NCBI GenBank assembly: GCA_002694025.1 | Contig: NZKX01000122.1 | Coordinates: 1 to 5,991 of the forward strand | DNA length: 5,991 bases | Direction of reading: 5' to 3' | DNA from: Fidelibacterota bacterium | Lineage (GTDB): Bacteria; Marinisomatota; Marinisomatia; Marinisomatales; UBA1611 | Part shown: one piece after another, positions 1-5,991 of the stretch | Layout of the letters: every line of letters begins with the position of its first letter | How positions within the stretch are numbered: the first letter of the stretch is position 1 | Position numbers and translations under genes: made by a program | The notes under the pieces: generated by a model | Database searches by the model: none | Seen by the model: only the letters and a program-made list of their open reading frames with translations | Told to the model about the DNA's origin: nothing

Positions 1-1
1 A

Positions 2-781
2 TCAGAAGGCTTGCAACTTTCATGGAAATATAATATAAGTTTTACAGATAATGATTCGGCATATGTTGGTATTGCTAGGTCAGGTACTGTCCGTGATGAG
101 AATGGTACATCTATTGGATCAAACAAAATCACCCAACCAGCAGTAAACTTTTTTGTTCAAAATATGTCGTTTGTAGATACCTCTACTGGTCAACATCCGT
201 TTATGGACATTGTTGTTCATGATGTAAATAATAACGATACTATTGAAATAGGAATTGATAGATTCTTTGTTGGTGCGACCGTGGGAACAAGGTGGCGAGC
301 AACCGCATTTATTATGGATTTCCAACTTGACTCTGGGGCAAATTACCCTTCTCCAGGATCGTCTTATCAAGTTGATTATAATAGACCATACTTTTCTACA
401 GATACAATTCGCTTCTCCGTGGAACCAGAAGAGGCTTTAGATCTATCCATTGTTCAATCGGATCTCGATAGCATAAAGGTGGTGCCAAACCCTTATGTTA
501 TGACAAACATGATGGAATCAGCTGTTTCTAATCCGTTTCTAAATCAACGTAGAAAAATCATGTTTACTCACATACCTGCAAACTGTATTATAAAGATTTT
601 TACCGTAAGTGGTGTTTTAGTGGATGAAATTATTGTTAATAATGAACCAAATAATGGCATTATTCATTGGGATTTGTTAACTAGAGAGAATTTAGAAGTT
701 GCAGCCGGCATGTATGTCTATCATATCAACGCCTTGGATATTGGTGAAGAAAAACTTGGAAAATTTGCAGTAATTAAATGA
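2..781 (+). CDS. Secreted protein with T9SS-type C-terminal sorting domain (5' partial)
   Basis: The reading frame is open from the first complete codon at position 2, so the gene begins upstream of the window; the TTG at 11 is not a convincing start. About 259 residues of the C-terminal end are visible. The part before about position 460 is beta-rich and Asn/Asp/Ser-rich, and I do not recognise a catalytic domain in it. From about 461 the protein has a VVPNPY motif, then the pattern of a FlgD-like/T9SS type A sorting domain: a strand with KIMFTHIP, IIKIFTVSGVLV, then GIIHWDL, AAGMYVYHI and a final KLGKFAVIK. In FCB bacteria such a domain directs a protein with a Sec signal peptide through the T9SS to the cell surface. 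The stop codon overlaps the next gene by 4 nt (ATGA), suggesting translational coupling to the PorV-like gene. The sorting domain is well supported; the function of the rest is unknown. Confidence 0.85.
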   Translation, partial: SEGLQLSWKYNISFTDNDSAYVGIARSGTVRDENGTSIGSNKITQPAVNFFVQNMSFVDTSTGQHPFMDIVVHDVNNNDTIEIGIDRFFVGATVGTRWRATAFIMDFQLDSGANYPSPGSSYQVDYNRPYFSTDTIRFSVEPEEALDLSIVQSDLDSIKVVPNPYVMTNMMESAVSNPFLNQRRKIMFTHIPANCIIKIFTVSGVLVDEIIVNNEPNNGIIHWDLLTRENLEVAAGMYVYHINALDIGEEKLGKFAVIK

Positions 782-1848
782 TGTTTAAATCACTTAAATA
801 TATCGCTTTAATACTTAGTTTAATTTTTGCGAATTTACCTGGGCAAACGATTAATCGCTATGGAACAACAGCAGCTAATTTTTTAGAAATAGGGGTTGGA
901 AGTCGAGCTACTTCTATGGGTGATGCTTATGTTGCTGTTGCGAATGACGTGTCATCAATATATTGGAACCCTGCTGGACTTGCTAGTGTCTCAAACTCTT
1001 CAGCATTGTTTATGGTTCAACCATGGTTAATCGATATTGACATGTTATTTGCTGGTGGTGCTGTAGTAGTACCCAACGTGGGTGTGATTGGATTGGGAAT
1101 TACTCATTTGGATTACGGCGAAATGGATGTCACCAATTTAGAATATCAGGATGGAACTGGTGAAAGGTTTGGAGCATCAGATATGGCTGCTACTTTTACG
1201 TTTTCTAGGAAAATTGTTTCATGGTTTTCCTTTGGTTCATCGATGAAATATATAAGTTCCAATATTTGGCATAGCTCTGCAAGTGCTTTTGCTGTTGACC
1301 TCGGAGTTTTAGTAAATACAAAGTTCTTCTCCTTTACAGGAAACGATAAGGATGGAATGAACATAGGTATGAGTATATCAAATTATGGTACTAGAATGCA
1401 GTATGATGGCATTGATAGCTATCAACCCATAGATATTTCTGAATTTGAAGAGGGAAATTATGGAGATGTAGCCGGGCAGTTTAGAACATCTGAATGGGAA
1501 TTGCCTTTGATTTTTAGAATCGGATTTGCTTTAAAGCCAATCGTATCAAATATTATGAATCTAACTATATCTGCTGATGCATTACATCCTAACAATAATG
1601 CGGAATCCATCAATCTTGGAGCCGCCTTGGATTACAAAATTCCAGGTTTTGGTCAGGTTAGTCTTACCTCTGGTGCTAAAAATGGAATGAAAAGTATCAA
1701 TAGCGATGGAAATGATTTTAGCGTTTCTTTCGGCCTTGGCGCCAAGATGTTCTACTTGGGAAATAAATCGCTTTCTATCGATTATACATATAAACCTATG
1801 GGTATTTTAGGTAATGTTCAAATGTATACAGTTGGTGTTTCTTTCTAA
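778..1848 (+). CDS. PorV/PorQ-family outer-membrane beta-barrel protein
   Basis: This is a 356-residue outer-membrane protein. Residues 1-23 form a signal peptide (Lys4 and Lys7, hydrophobic IALILSLIFANL, probable cleavage near LPGQ). The mature N-terminus carries the hallmark of the PorV/PorQ branch of FadL-like barrels, about residues 38-69: GVGSRATSMGDAYVAVAND followed by SSIYWNPAGLA. Alternating amphipathic strands follow, and the chain ends in YTVGVSF; a terminal aromatic residue is typical of barrels inserted by the BAM complex. In Bacteroidota, PorV is an outer-membrane T9SS component that receives cargo and passes it to the surface attachment complex. FCB genomes often hold several paralogs, so this one may be a cargo-specific shuttle or simply a FadL-like porin. 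It sits between sorting-domain proteins, which fits the T9SS reading. Start choice: ATG at 778 overlaps the preceding stop; a second ATG at 781 is equally possible. No Shine-Dalgarno sequence is visible. Confidence 0.85.
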   Translation: MMFKSLKYIALILSLIFANLPGQTINRYGTTAANFLEIGVGSRATSMGDAYVAVANDVSSIYWNPAGLASVSNSSALFMVQPWLIDIDMLFAGGAVVVPNVGVIGLGITHLDYGEMDVTNLEYQDGTGERFGASDMAATFTFSRKIVSWFSFGSSMKYISSNIWHSSASAFAVDLGVLVNTKFFSFTGNDKDGMNIGMSISNYGTRMQYDGIDSYQPIDISEFEEGNYGDVAGQFRTSEWELPLIFRIGFALKPIVSNIMNLTISADALHPNNNAESINLGAALDYKIPGFGQVSLTSGAKNGMKSINSDGNDFSVSFGLGAKMFYLGNKSLSIDYTYKPMGILGNVQMYTVGVSF

Positions 1849-1857
1849 TGATATATA

Positions 1858-3324
1858 ATGAGATTCACTCACTTTCTTATTTTTTTATTTTTAACTCTTA
1901 GCTGCTCTGAAAATCCCTCTGTGCCTGAGGAAGTAATTCTGGCTCGAGTTGGTGAAAAATTAATAACAATTCAAGATTTTATCAGAAGATCAGAGTACAC
2001 TATACGTCCAGATTATTGTAGACAAGATAATTATATTCACAAAAAAATTATTTTAAATTCATTAATTGCAGAAAAATTGACTTCGCTCGAGTTTGAAAAA
2101 CAAAAATATGAATTTCAATCTAAATACTCAGAGGAATATTTTAAAGGTAGAAGGGAGCAGGCAATGAGACAGATCATGTATTTTGAAGAGTATTTTTCGA
2201 AAGTAAACATATCTCCAGAAATGGTACAAAGTAATTTTAAAATGGCTAGCAGAAAAGTTAACCTTCAATTTTTAAACCTTCCTGATACAAACGTAGCTAA
2301 GAAAGTTCAAGAATTAGATAAGCAAGGGATTCCCTTTGATTCAATCCATAGTGTTATTTGGGGTGGGAATGCACCAAGCAAAGAAATTGGTTGGTTCGAT
2401 CGTGAGCAGGAGTATGTACATAAAGCTATTTTTACAACCAATGTAAAAAAAGGAGATTTATTGGGGCCCTTTCTCACAGATGAAAACACATATGTTCTGT
2501 TAAAAATCAATGGATGGACTGAAAGCTTACCTATCACTAGCTCTGATCAAATTTTATTATGGAATGATATCGATGAGAAATTGACTGAATCGAGAGCAAA
2601 GAAAGAATATTTATCATGGGTTCAAGAATTAATGTCGAATAAAAAGATTAACTTTAACAAAGAGATTTTTTATGAGTATGCTGAGCATGCGGCAGATTAT
2701 TTTTTTAAGATGGATTCGGTCAAGAAAAAAATGTTTAATCAAGTTCTATGGAATGATCCAGAAATTGATAACAATAGTTTTTCTTACAAGGAGCATAAAT
2801 TAAGTGAAGATGAAATTATCTTTGATTATGAAGGTGAGAATTGGTCCATTAAAAAATTAAATGAACAATTACAATTTCATCCATATGTGTTCAGGAAACG
2901 AAAAATGAAACGAGAAGAGTTTCCAGAGCAACTTCGATATGCTATAGCTGATTTAATTCGAGATATGGAGATTACTAAGGCAAGCTATAGCAAAGGCTAT
3001 GATAACCGATGGAATGTTAAGGGCTATGAAGAAATGTGGAAAGATGTACATAAAAGCAAAACTTATTTATCTTTATTAAAGGAAAAGAATAAAACAATAG
3101 AAAATCAAGAAGCATGGCTTAATTTTATGAACCCTATAGTAGATTCTTTGCAAGGGAAATATTCTGACAAAATTCAAATAAATATAGATGCCTTTGAAAA
3201 GATTAAATTAACGCAAACAGATATGATGGTTATCCAAAGAGGTGTCCCATATCCAATTATAGTACCATCTTTTCCTATACTAACATCTGATAATAAATTG
3301 AATTATGGAAAAACATTTAATTAG
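1858..3324 (+). CDS. SurA/PrsA-like lipoprotein with degenerate parvulin domain
   Basis: This is a 488-residue lipoprotein. The N-terminus (MRFTHFLIFLFLTLSC) is a short hydrophobic signal ending in a relaxed lipobox with the lipidated Cys at 16. Next comes a SurA_N-like segment: EEVILARVGEKLITIQDFIRR (residues 24-44), then a charged helical region to about 125. Residues about 130-220 resemble a parvulin peptidyl-prolyl isomerase: a KVNLQFLNL strand, a VAKKVQELDKQGIPFDSI helix, KEIGWF (compare GxLGWF in parvulins), and KKGDLLGPFLTDENTYVLLKI. The two conserved parvulin histidines (near the first strand and in the GYHI motif) are not seen, so catalysis is doubtful and a holdase role is more likely. 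Residues about 325-400 (WSIKKLNEQLQFHP, then the helical AIADLIRDMEITKASYSKGY) look like the C-terminal half of a SurA-type chaperone. The gene starts 9 nt after the barrel gene and overlaps the glucanase gene by 20 nt, which suggests periplasmic folding of those exported proteins (inference). Confidence 0.75.
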   Translation: MRFTHFLIFLFLTLSCSENPSVPEEVILARVGEKLITIQDFIRRSEYTIRPDYCRQDNYIHKKIILNSLIAEKLTSLEFEKQKYEFQSKYSEEYFKGRREQAMRQIMYFEEYFSKVNISPEMVQSNFKMASRKVNLQFLNLPDTNVAKKVQELDKQGIPFDSIHSVIWGGNAPSKEIGWFDREQEYVHKAIFTTNVKKGDLLGPFLTDENTYVLLKINGWTESLPITSSDQILLWNDIDEKLTESRAKKEYLSWVQELMSNKKINFNKEIFYEYAEHAADYFFKMDSVKKKMFNQVLWNDPEIDNNSFSYKEHKLSEDEIIFDYEGENWSIKKLNEQLQFHPYVFRKRKMKREEFPEQLRYAIADLIRDMEITKASYSKGYDNRWNVKGYEEMWKDVHKSKTYLSLLKEKNKTIENQEAWLNFMNPIVDSLQGKYSDKIQINIDAFEKIKLTQTDMMVIQRGVPYPIIVPSFPILTSDNKLNYGKTFN

Positions 3325-5110
3325 TAGGTGCTTCACCTTTTTTATTTTGCTTTTTTGCTTTACATACTCGCAATTCTATCGAGGAGCTGAACTGCGAACT
3401 TTAGAGCCAGTTTTGTATGGAAAATTTGAAGTACGCTACAAACCAGCTCAGGGCGAGGGTTTAGTTTCTTCTTTTTTCGTATACAATGATGACTTCCCTA
3501 ATACTAGTTGGGTTGAAGTTGATGTAGAAATTCTAGGCAGATTTCCAAATATTGTAGATATGAATGTTATCACAACAACAAGTCATCTCAGGACTCACTA
3601 TCTCTCAATGGATACTCATTTAGATTTTCAAGTATATGGTTTTGAATGGACTCCCGAGTACGTTGCCTGGTTTATTAATGGAGAAGAGGTCTATCGCCAA
3701 ACAGCAAGTCACATAGGAGATCTAGTAAATCCAGCAAAAATTATGATGAATATTTGGAATCCAACTTATGATGACTGGGTTGGAATTTGGGACGATAGAG
3801 TTCTTCCAAGGTTTGCTTATTATGATTGGGTCCGATATGCCTCGTATACTCCTGGTAATGGAGATACAGGCACAGGAAACAATTTTACGTTTCAATGGCA
3901 AGATGATTTTGATGAATTTGATAATAGCCGATGGGAAATAAGCAACAACCATACCTGGGGTGGCAATCAAGCTCTTTTTATTGAGGAGAATGCTCTTTTC
4001 GATAACGGCTATTTAATATTATGCCTAACAGATGATGAAAATATTGGATATCAAGATCAAGAAAAACCCCATTTGCTTTGGGCTCGGGCAAATGCTGATT
4101 CAATCATAGTGCAGTTTAGTGAAGAATTAGACCCAGAGACTTCACAAAATGTAAGTAGCTATACCATCCCAGGAGCTTCCATAGCTTCAGCAACTTTGAT
4201 GGAAAATCAGCGTACAGTTCATTTACATGTTGAAGATATGATTTTAACTGAAGCTTATACTTTATATATCATAGGCATAAACGATGATGCAGATCCTCCT
4301 AACAACCAAGTAGCCCAATCTGTTAATGTAGATATGCCTGATCCAATTTCTTTCCCACTAAAAGTGAATGCTGCAGGTGAAGAGTACAATGAGTTTTTAC
4401 CTGACCAATTATGGTCCTCAGCTGTTGAATACGGGCATATGAACGGCAATTACCAAATTACTGATGAATCTATTTGGAATACATCACAAGAGCCTATTTA
4501 TCAAACTAGTTTGAACAGAGTTGTTTCTTATAAGGTTCGAGTGCCCAAAGGCATATACTCAGTAGTATTAAAACTTTCAGAAAATCATTACAATGAAATA
4601 GGTAGTCGATCTTTTGATGTGTTCGCTGAAGATTCCTTATGGATATCAAATTTAGATGTATTTCAACACGCAAATATTCATACTGCTTTTGATACGATTC
4701 TAAATGCAATAAGGGTTGAAGATGGGATACTTGATTTATACTTTTCTGCTATAAATTATGGTGCAGGATATGAATATGCAGGTCCTTTTTTAAATGGTAT
4801 AGAAGTTCATCTTCTTGAACAGCTTTCTATTAATACAAATCACCCCAAAGACTATCTATTATCCAAACCTTTTCCAAATCCATTTAATAACCAATTATCT
4901 ATTCCTATTGATTTGAAAAGTGAATCATATGTTAAAATCGATGTACTTAATATTAAAGGCCAAATAATAAAAAATATTTATAGTGGTTCACTTTTACCAG
5001 GATATCACAATCTAAAATGGAATGCTAATAAAGCTGCCAGCGGGATTTATTTCATTCGATTAAACATTAATAATAAAAACCAATATGAAAAAACAATTTT
5101 GCTTAAATAA
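3305..5110 (+). CDS. Circularly permuted GH16 beta-glucanase with Ig-like, malectin-like and T9SS sorting domains
   Basis: This 601-residue secreted enzyme probably cleaves 1,3-1,4-beta-glucan (lichenase type). Residues 1-23 are a signal peptide ending near TYSQ. The GH16 domain spans about 24-250. It opens with YRGAELRT, YGKFEVR and VSSFFVY, then the catalytic strand WVEVDVEILG with Glu71 (nucleophile), Asp73 and Glu75 (acid/base). This ExDxE spacing is the lichenase form, not the ExDxxE of laminarinases. FEWTP, MMNIWNP and YYDWVRY follow. After the linker TPGNGDTGTGNN comes the segment that normally starts the fold (WQDDFDEFDNSRWEISN to NGYLILCLT, residues 198-241), so the domain is circularly permuted as in the Fibrobacter succinogenes glucanase. 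Residues 254-345 match an SbsA/Big_5 Ig-like domain (IIVQFSEELD, YTLYIIGINDDADPPNN). Residues 350-504 match malectin (FPLKVNAAGEEY, GSRSFDVFAED, LNGIEV), likely glucan-binding. Residues 519-601 are a sorting domain (PFPNPFNN, ASGIYFIRL, KTILLK). The 5' end overlaps the lipoprotein gene by 20 nt and the 3' end overlaps the next glucanase by 26 nt. Confidence 0.93.
   Translation: MEKHLISRCFTFFILLFCFTYSQFYRGAELRTLEPVLYGKFEVRYKPAQGEGLVSSFFVYNDDFPNTSWVEVDVEILGRFPNIVDMNVITTTSHLRTHYLSMDTHLDFQVYGFEWTPEYVAWFINGEEVYRQTASHIGDLVNPAKIMMNIWNPTYDDWVGIWDDRVLPRFAYYDWVRYASYTPGNGDTGTGNNFTFQWQDDFDEFDNSRWEISNNHTWGGNQALFIEENALFDNGYLILCLTDDENIGYQDQEKPHLLWARANADSIIVQFSEELDPETSQNVSSYTIPGASIASATLMENQRTVHLHVEDMILTEAYTLYIIGINDDADPPNNQVAQSVNVDMPDPISFPLKVNAAGEEYNEFLPDQLWSSAVEYGHMNGNYQITDESIWNTSQEPIYQTSLNRVVSYKVRVPKGIYSVVLKLSENHYNEIGSRSFDVFAEDSLWISNLDVFQHANIHTAFDTILNAIRVEDGILDLYFSAINYGAGYEYAGPFLNGIEVHLLEQLSINTNHPKDYLLSKPFPNPFNNQLSIPIDLKSESYVKIDVLNIKGQIIKNIYSGSLLPGYHNLKWNANKAASGIYFIRLNINNKNQYEKTILLK
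4868..4891 (+). repeat. 24-nt direct repeat, copy 1 (sorting-domain motif PFPNPFNN)
   Basis: These 24 bases encode residues 522-529 (PFPNPFNN) at the start of the sorting domain of the first glucanase. They are identical, including every third codon position, to 5907-5930 in the second glucanase. The flanking bases differ on both sides. This is a coding repeat that marks homologous sorting domains, not a mobile element. Confidence 0.85.
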
Positions 5111-5991
5111 ACTTTTATTTTTTACTTTATTTTCTACCGTAATATTTTCAAGACCTTACAAAGGAGGAGAATTAAGAACCGAAGATTCTTTTCGATATGG
5201 TAGATTCGAAGTAAGAATGAAATCTGCTTTTGGTAATGGAGTGGTTAGTTCTTTTTTTACATATAATGATTTTTGGGAGGAAGGGCTCGACAACAGCTAT
5301 TGGAATGAAATTGATTTTGAGTGGTTAGGTAATTATGATGATAAAGTTCAGACTAATCTAATAATTCAAAACGAATGGGATTTACCAGATCTTGTTAATT
5401 TAAATATAAACCCTCATGTAGACTTTCACACGTATGCCATTGAATGGACTCCGACTCATGTTAAATTTTTCATTGATGATCAAATGATTCGATCTGTAGA
5501 TAACTTCTATGCAGATTCACTATATCATTATCAAAAGCTCATGATGAATATTTGGCAACCTACGTATGAAGATTGGGTAGGCGAATTTGATCCTAGTATT
5601 TTACCCGTCTATGCATTTTACGACTGGGTTAAATATTATGCATATGTACCAAATTCTGGTAATGCGGGCACTGATAATAACTATATTTTATTGTGGACAG
5701 ATAATTTTAACTATTATGATGCTTCACGTTGGGATAAAGCAAATCATACTTGGGACGGGAATAACTGCGATCTTATATATTCCAACGTGGTCTTTGAATA
5801 TGGCTATTTAATTTTATGTTTAACTAACTCTACCAATACTGGTTATAATGGTGACCCTTTAGAGATAGGTTTAGATCCCATTCCTTATCAATTATCAGTT
5901 GGGACGCCTTTTCCAAATCCATTTAATAACAATGTGGTATTCCCAATTAATAATATAACATCAGACTATATCGAATATTCAATCTTAGATG
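5085..5991 (+). CDS. Second circularly permuted GH16 beta-glucanase with T9SS sorting domain (3' partial)
   Basis: The frame is open from ATG 5085 to the window end: 302 codons plus one base, no stop. The start is chosen because it gives a signal peptide at once (MKKQFCLNKLLFFTLFSTVIFS, cleavage near residue 22), followed by the same mature N-terminus as the upstream paralog (PYKGGELRT). GH16 covers about residues 24-255: YGRFEVRMK, VSSFFTYND, the catalytic strand WNEIDFEWLG with Glu75, Asp77 and Glu79, IEWTP, MMNIWQPTYEDWVG and FYDWVKYYAY. A linker (VPNSGNAGTDNN) leads into the transposed N-terminal segment WTDNFNYYDASRWDKAN to YGYLILCLT, so this domain has the same circular permutation. No Ig or malectin module is present: about 15 residues later the sorting domain begins (GTPFPNPFNN, from about residue 270) and is cut off. 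A complete protein of about 350 residues is expected. It is clearly a paralog of the preceding gene and probably arose by tandem duplication. Likely activity is endo-beta-glucanase at the cell surface or outside the cell. Confidence 0.9.
   Translation, partial: MKKQFCLNKLLFFTLFSTVIFSRPYKGGELRTEDSFRYGRFEVRMKSAFGNGVVSSFFTYNDFWEEGLDNSYWNEIDFEWLGNYDDKVQTNLIIQNEWDLPDLVNLNINPHVDFHTYAIEWTPTHVKFFIDDQMIRSVDNFYADSLYHYQKLMMNIWQPTYEDWVGEFDPSILPVYAFYDWVKYYAYVPNSGNAGTDNNYILLWTDNFNYYDASRWDKANHTWDGNNCDLIYSNVVFEYGYLILCLTNSTNTGYNGDPLEIGLDPIPYQLSVGTPFPNPFNNNVVFPINNITSDYIEYSILD
5907..5930 (+). repeat. 24-nt direct repeat, copy 2 (sorting-domain motif PFPNPFNN)
   Basis: This is an exact copy of 4868-4891, in the same reading phase, encoding residues 275-282 of the second glucanase. 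Beyond it the two sorting domains diverge quickly at the DNA level (NNQLSIPIDL against NNNVVFPINN). Recent shared ancestry or local gene conversion would explain it; strong motif constraint plus AT-biased codon use is the simpler alternative. Confidence 0.85.

Noticed and set aside
119..370. 83-codon open frame on the minus strand
   Set aside because: It lies fully opposite the sorting-domain protein, with no recognisable domain, signal peptide or ribosome binding site; it is a shadow of the real gene.
3842..3892. Possible gene fusion of two partial GH16 domains instead of a circular permutation
   Set aside because: Each half occurs only once, and together they make one complete GH16 fold. 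The same order and linker position are seen in the neighbouring paralog and in the known Fibrobacter enzyme, so permutation is the better explanation.
3722..3970. 82-codon open frame on the minus strand opposite the first glucanase
   Set aside because: The opposite strand encodes conserved GH16 motifs (MMNIWNP, YYDWVRY, DNSRW), and the minus-strand product resembles nothing known to me.
5161..5170. AAGGAGGAGA, a perfect-looking Shine-Dalgarno sequence
   Set aside because: It lies inside the second glucanase and encodes the conserved KGGE of the GH16 N-terminus. No start codon follows at a suitable distance, so it is coding sequence and not a ribosome binding site.
5587..5811. 74-codon open frame on the plus strand
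   Set aside because: It is out of frame within the second glucanase, whose own frame is conserved with its paralog across this whole stretch, so it is not a gene.

Overview
This is a gene-dense, AT-rich bacterial segment in which every recognisable gene lies on the + strand. Five coding regions abut or overlap: the end of an exported protein, an outer-membrane PorV/FadL-like barrel, a parvulin-like lipoprotein, and two GH16 glucanases. The likely source is a member of the FCB group (Fibrobacterota, Chlorobi, Bacteroidota and relatives such as marine Neomarinimicrobiota/SAR406). The reasons are C-terminal type IX secretion (T9SS)-style sorting domains on secreted proteins, a PorV-family barrel between them, low GC, and starts without Shine-Dalgarno sequences. 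The phylum is inference; no rRNA or marker gene is present.

Layout: 2-781 is the 3' end of a secreted protein whose C-terminal Ig-like sorting domain starts with a VVPNPY motif. 778-1848 encodes the PorV/PorQ-like barrel, with a signal peptide and a terminal Phe. 1858-3324 encodes a lipoprotein with a SurA/parvulin-like layout but without the usual parvulin histidines. 3305-5110 encodes a four-module secreted enzyme: GH16 glucanase, SbsA-type Ig-like domain, malectin-like domain and sorting domain. 5085-5991 is a second GH16 glucanase, cut by the window end, with a sorting domain directly after the catalytic domain. Gene junctions are a 4-nt overlap, a 9-nt gap, a 20-nt overlap and a 26-nt overlap, so a single operon is likely. 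There is no intergenic stretch long enough for a promoter or terminator, and no RNA gene, mobile element or CRISPR array was seen.

The main point of interest is that both GH16 domains are circularly permuted. The strands that normally begin a GH16 lichenase (the DxFDxxDxSRW segment) come after the catalytic half, joined by a short Gly/Asn/Thr linker. This is the order known from the Fibrobacter succinogenes 1,3-1,4-beta-D-glucanase. Two such paralogs occur here in tandem with different accessory modules.

A plausible joint role is export and outer-surface display of beta-glucan-degrading enzymes. The PorV-like barrel would serve T9SS cargo handling and the lipoprotein periplasmic folding, while the two glucanases attack lichenan- or laminarin-like glucans. 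The enzyme class is well supported by sequence; the functional link between the first three genes and the glucanases is inferred from gene order only.
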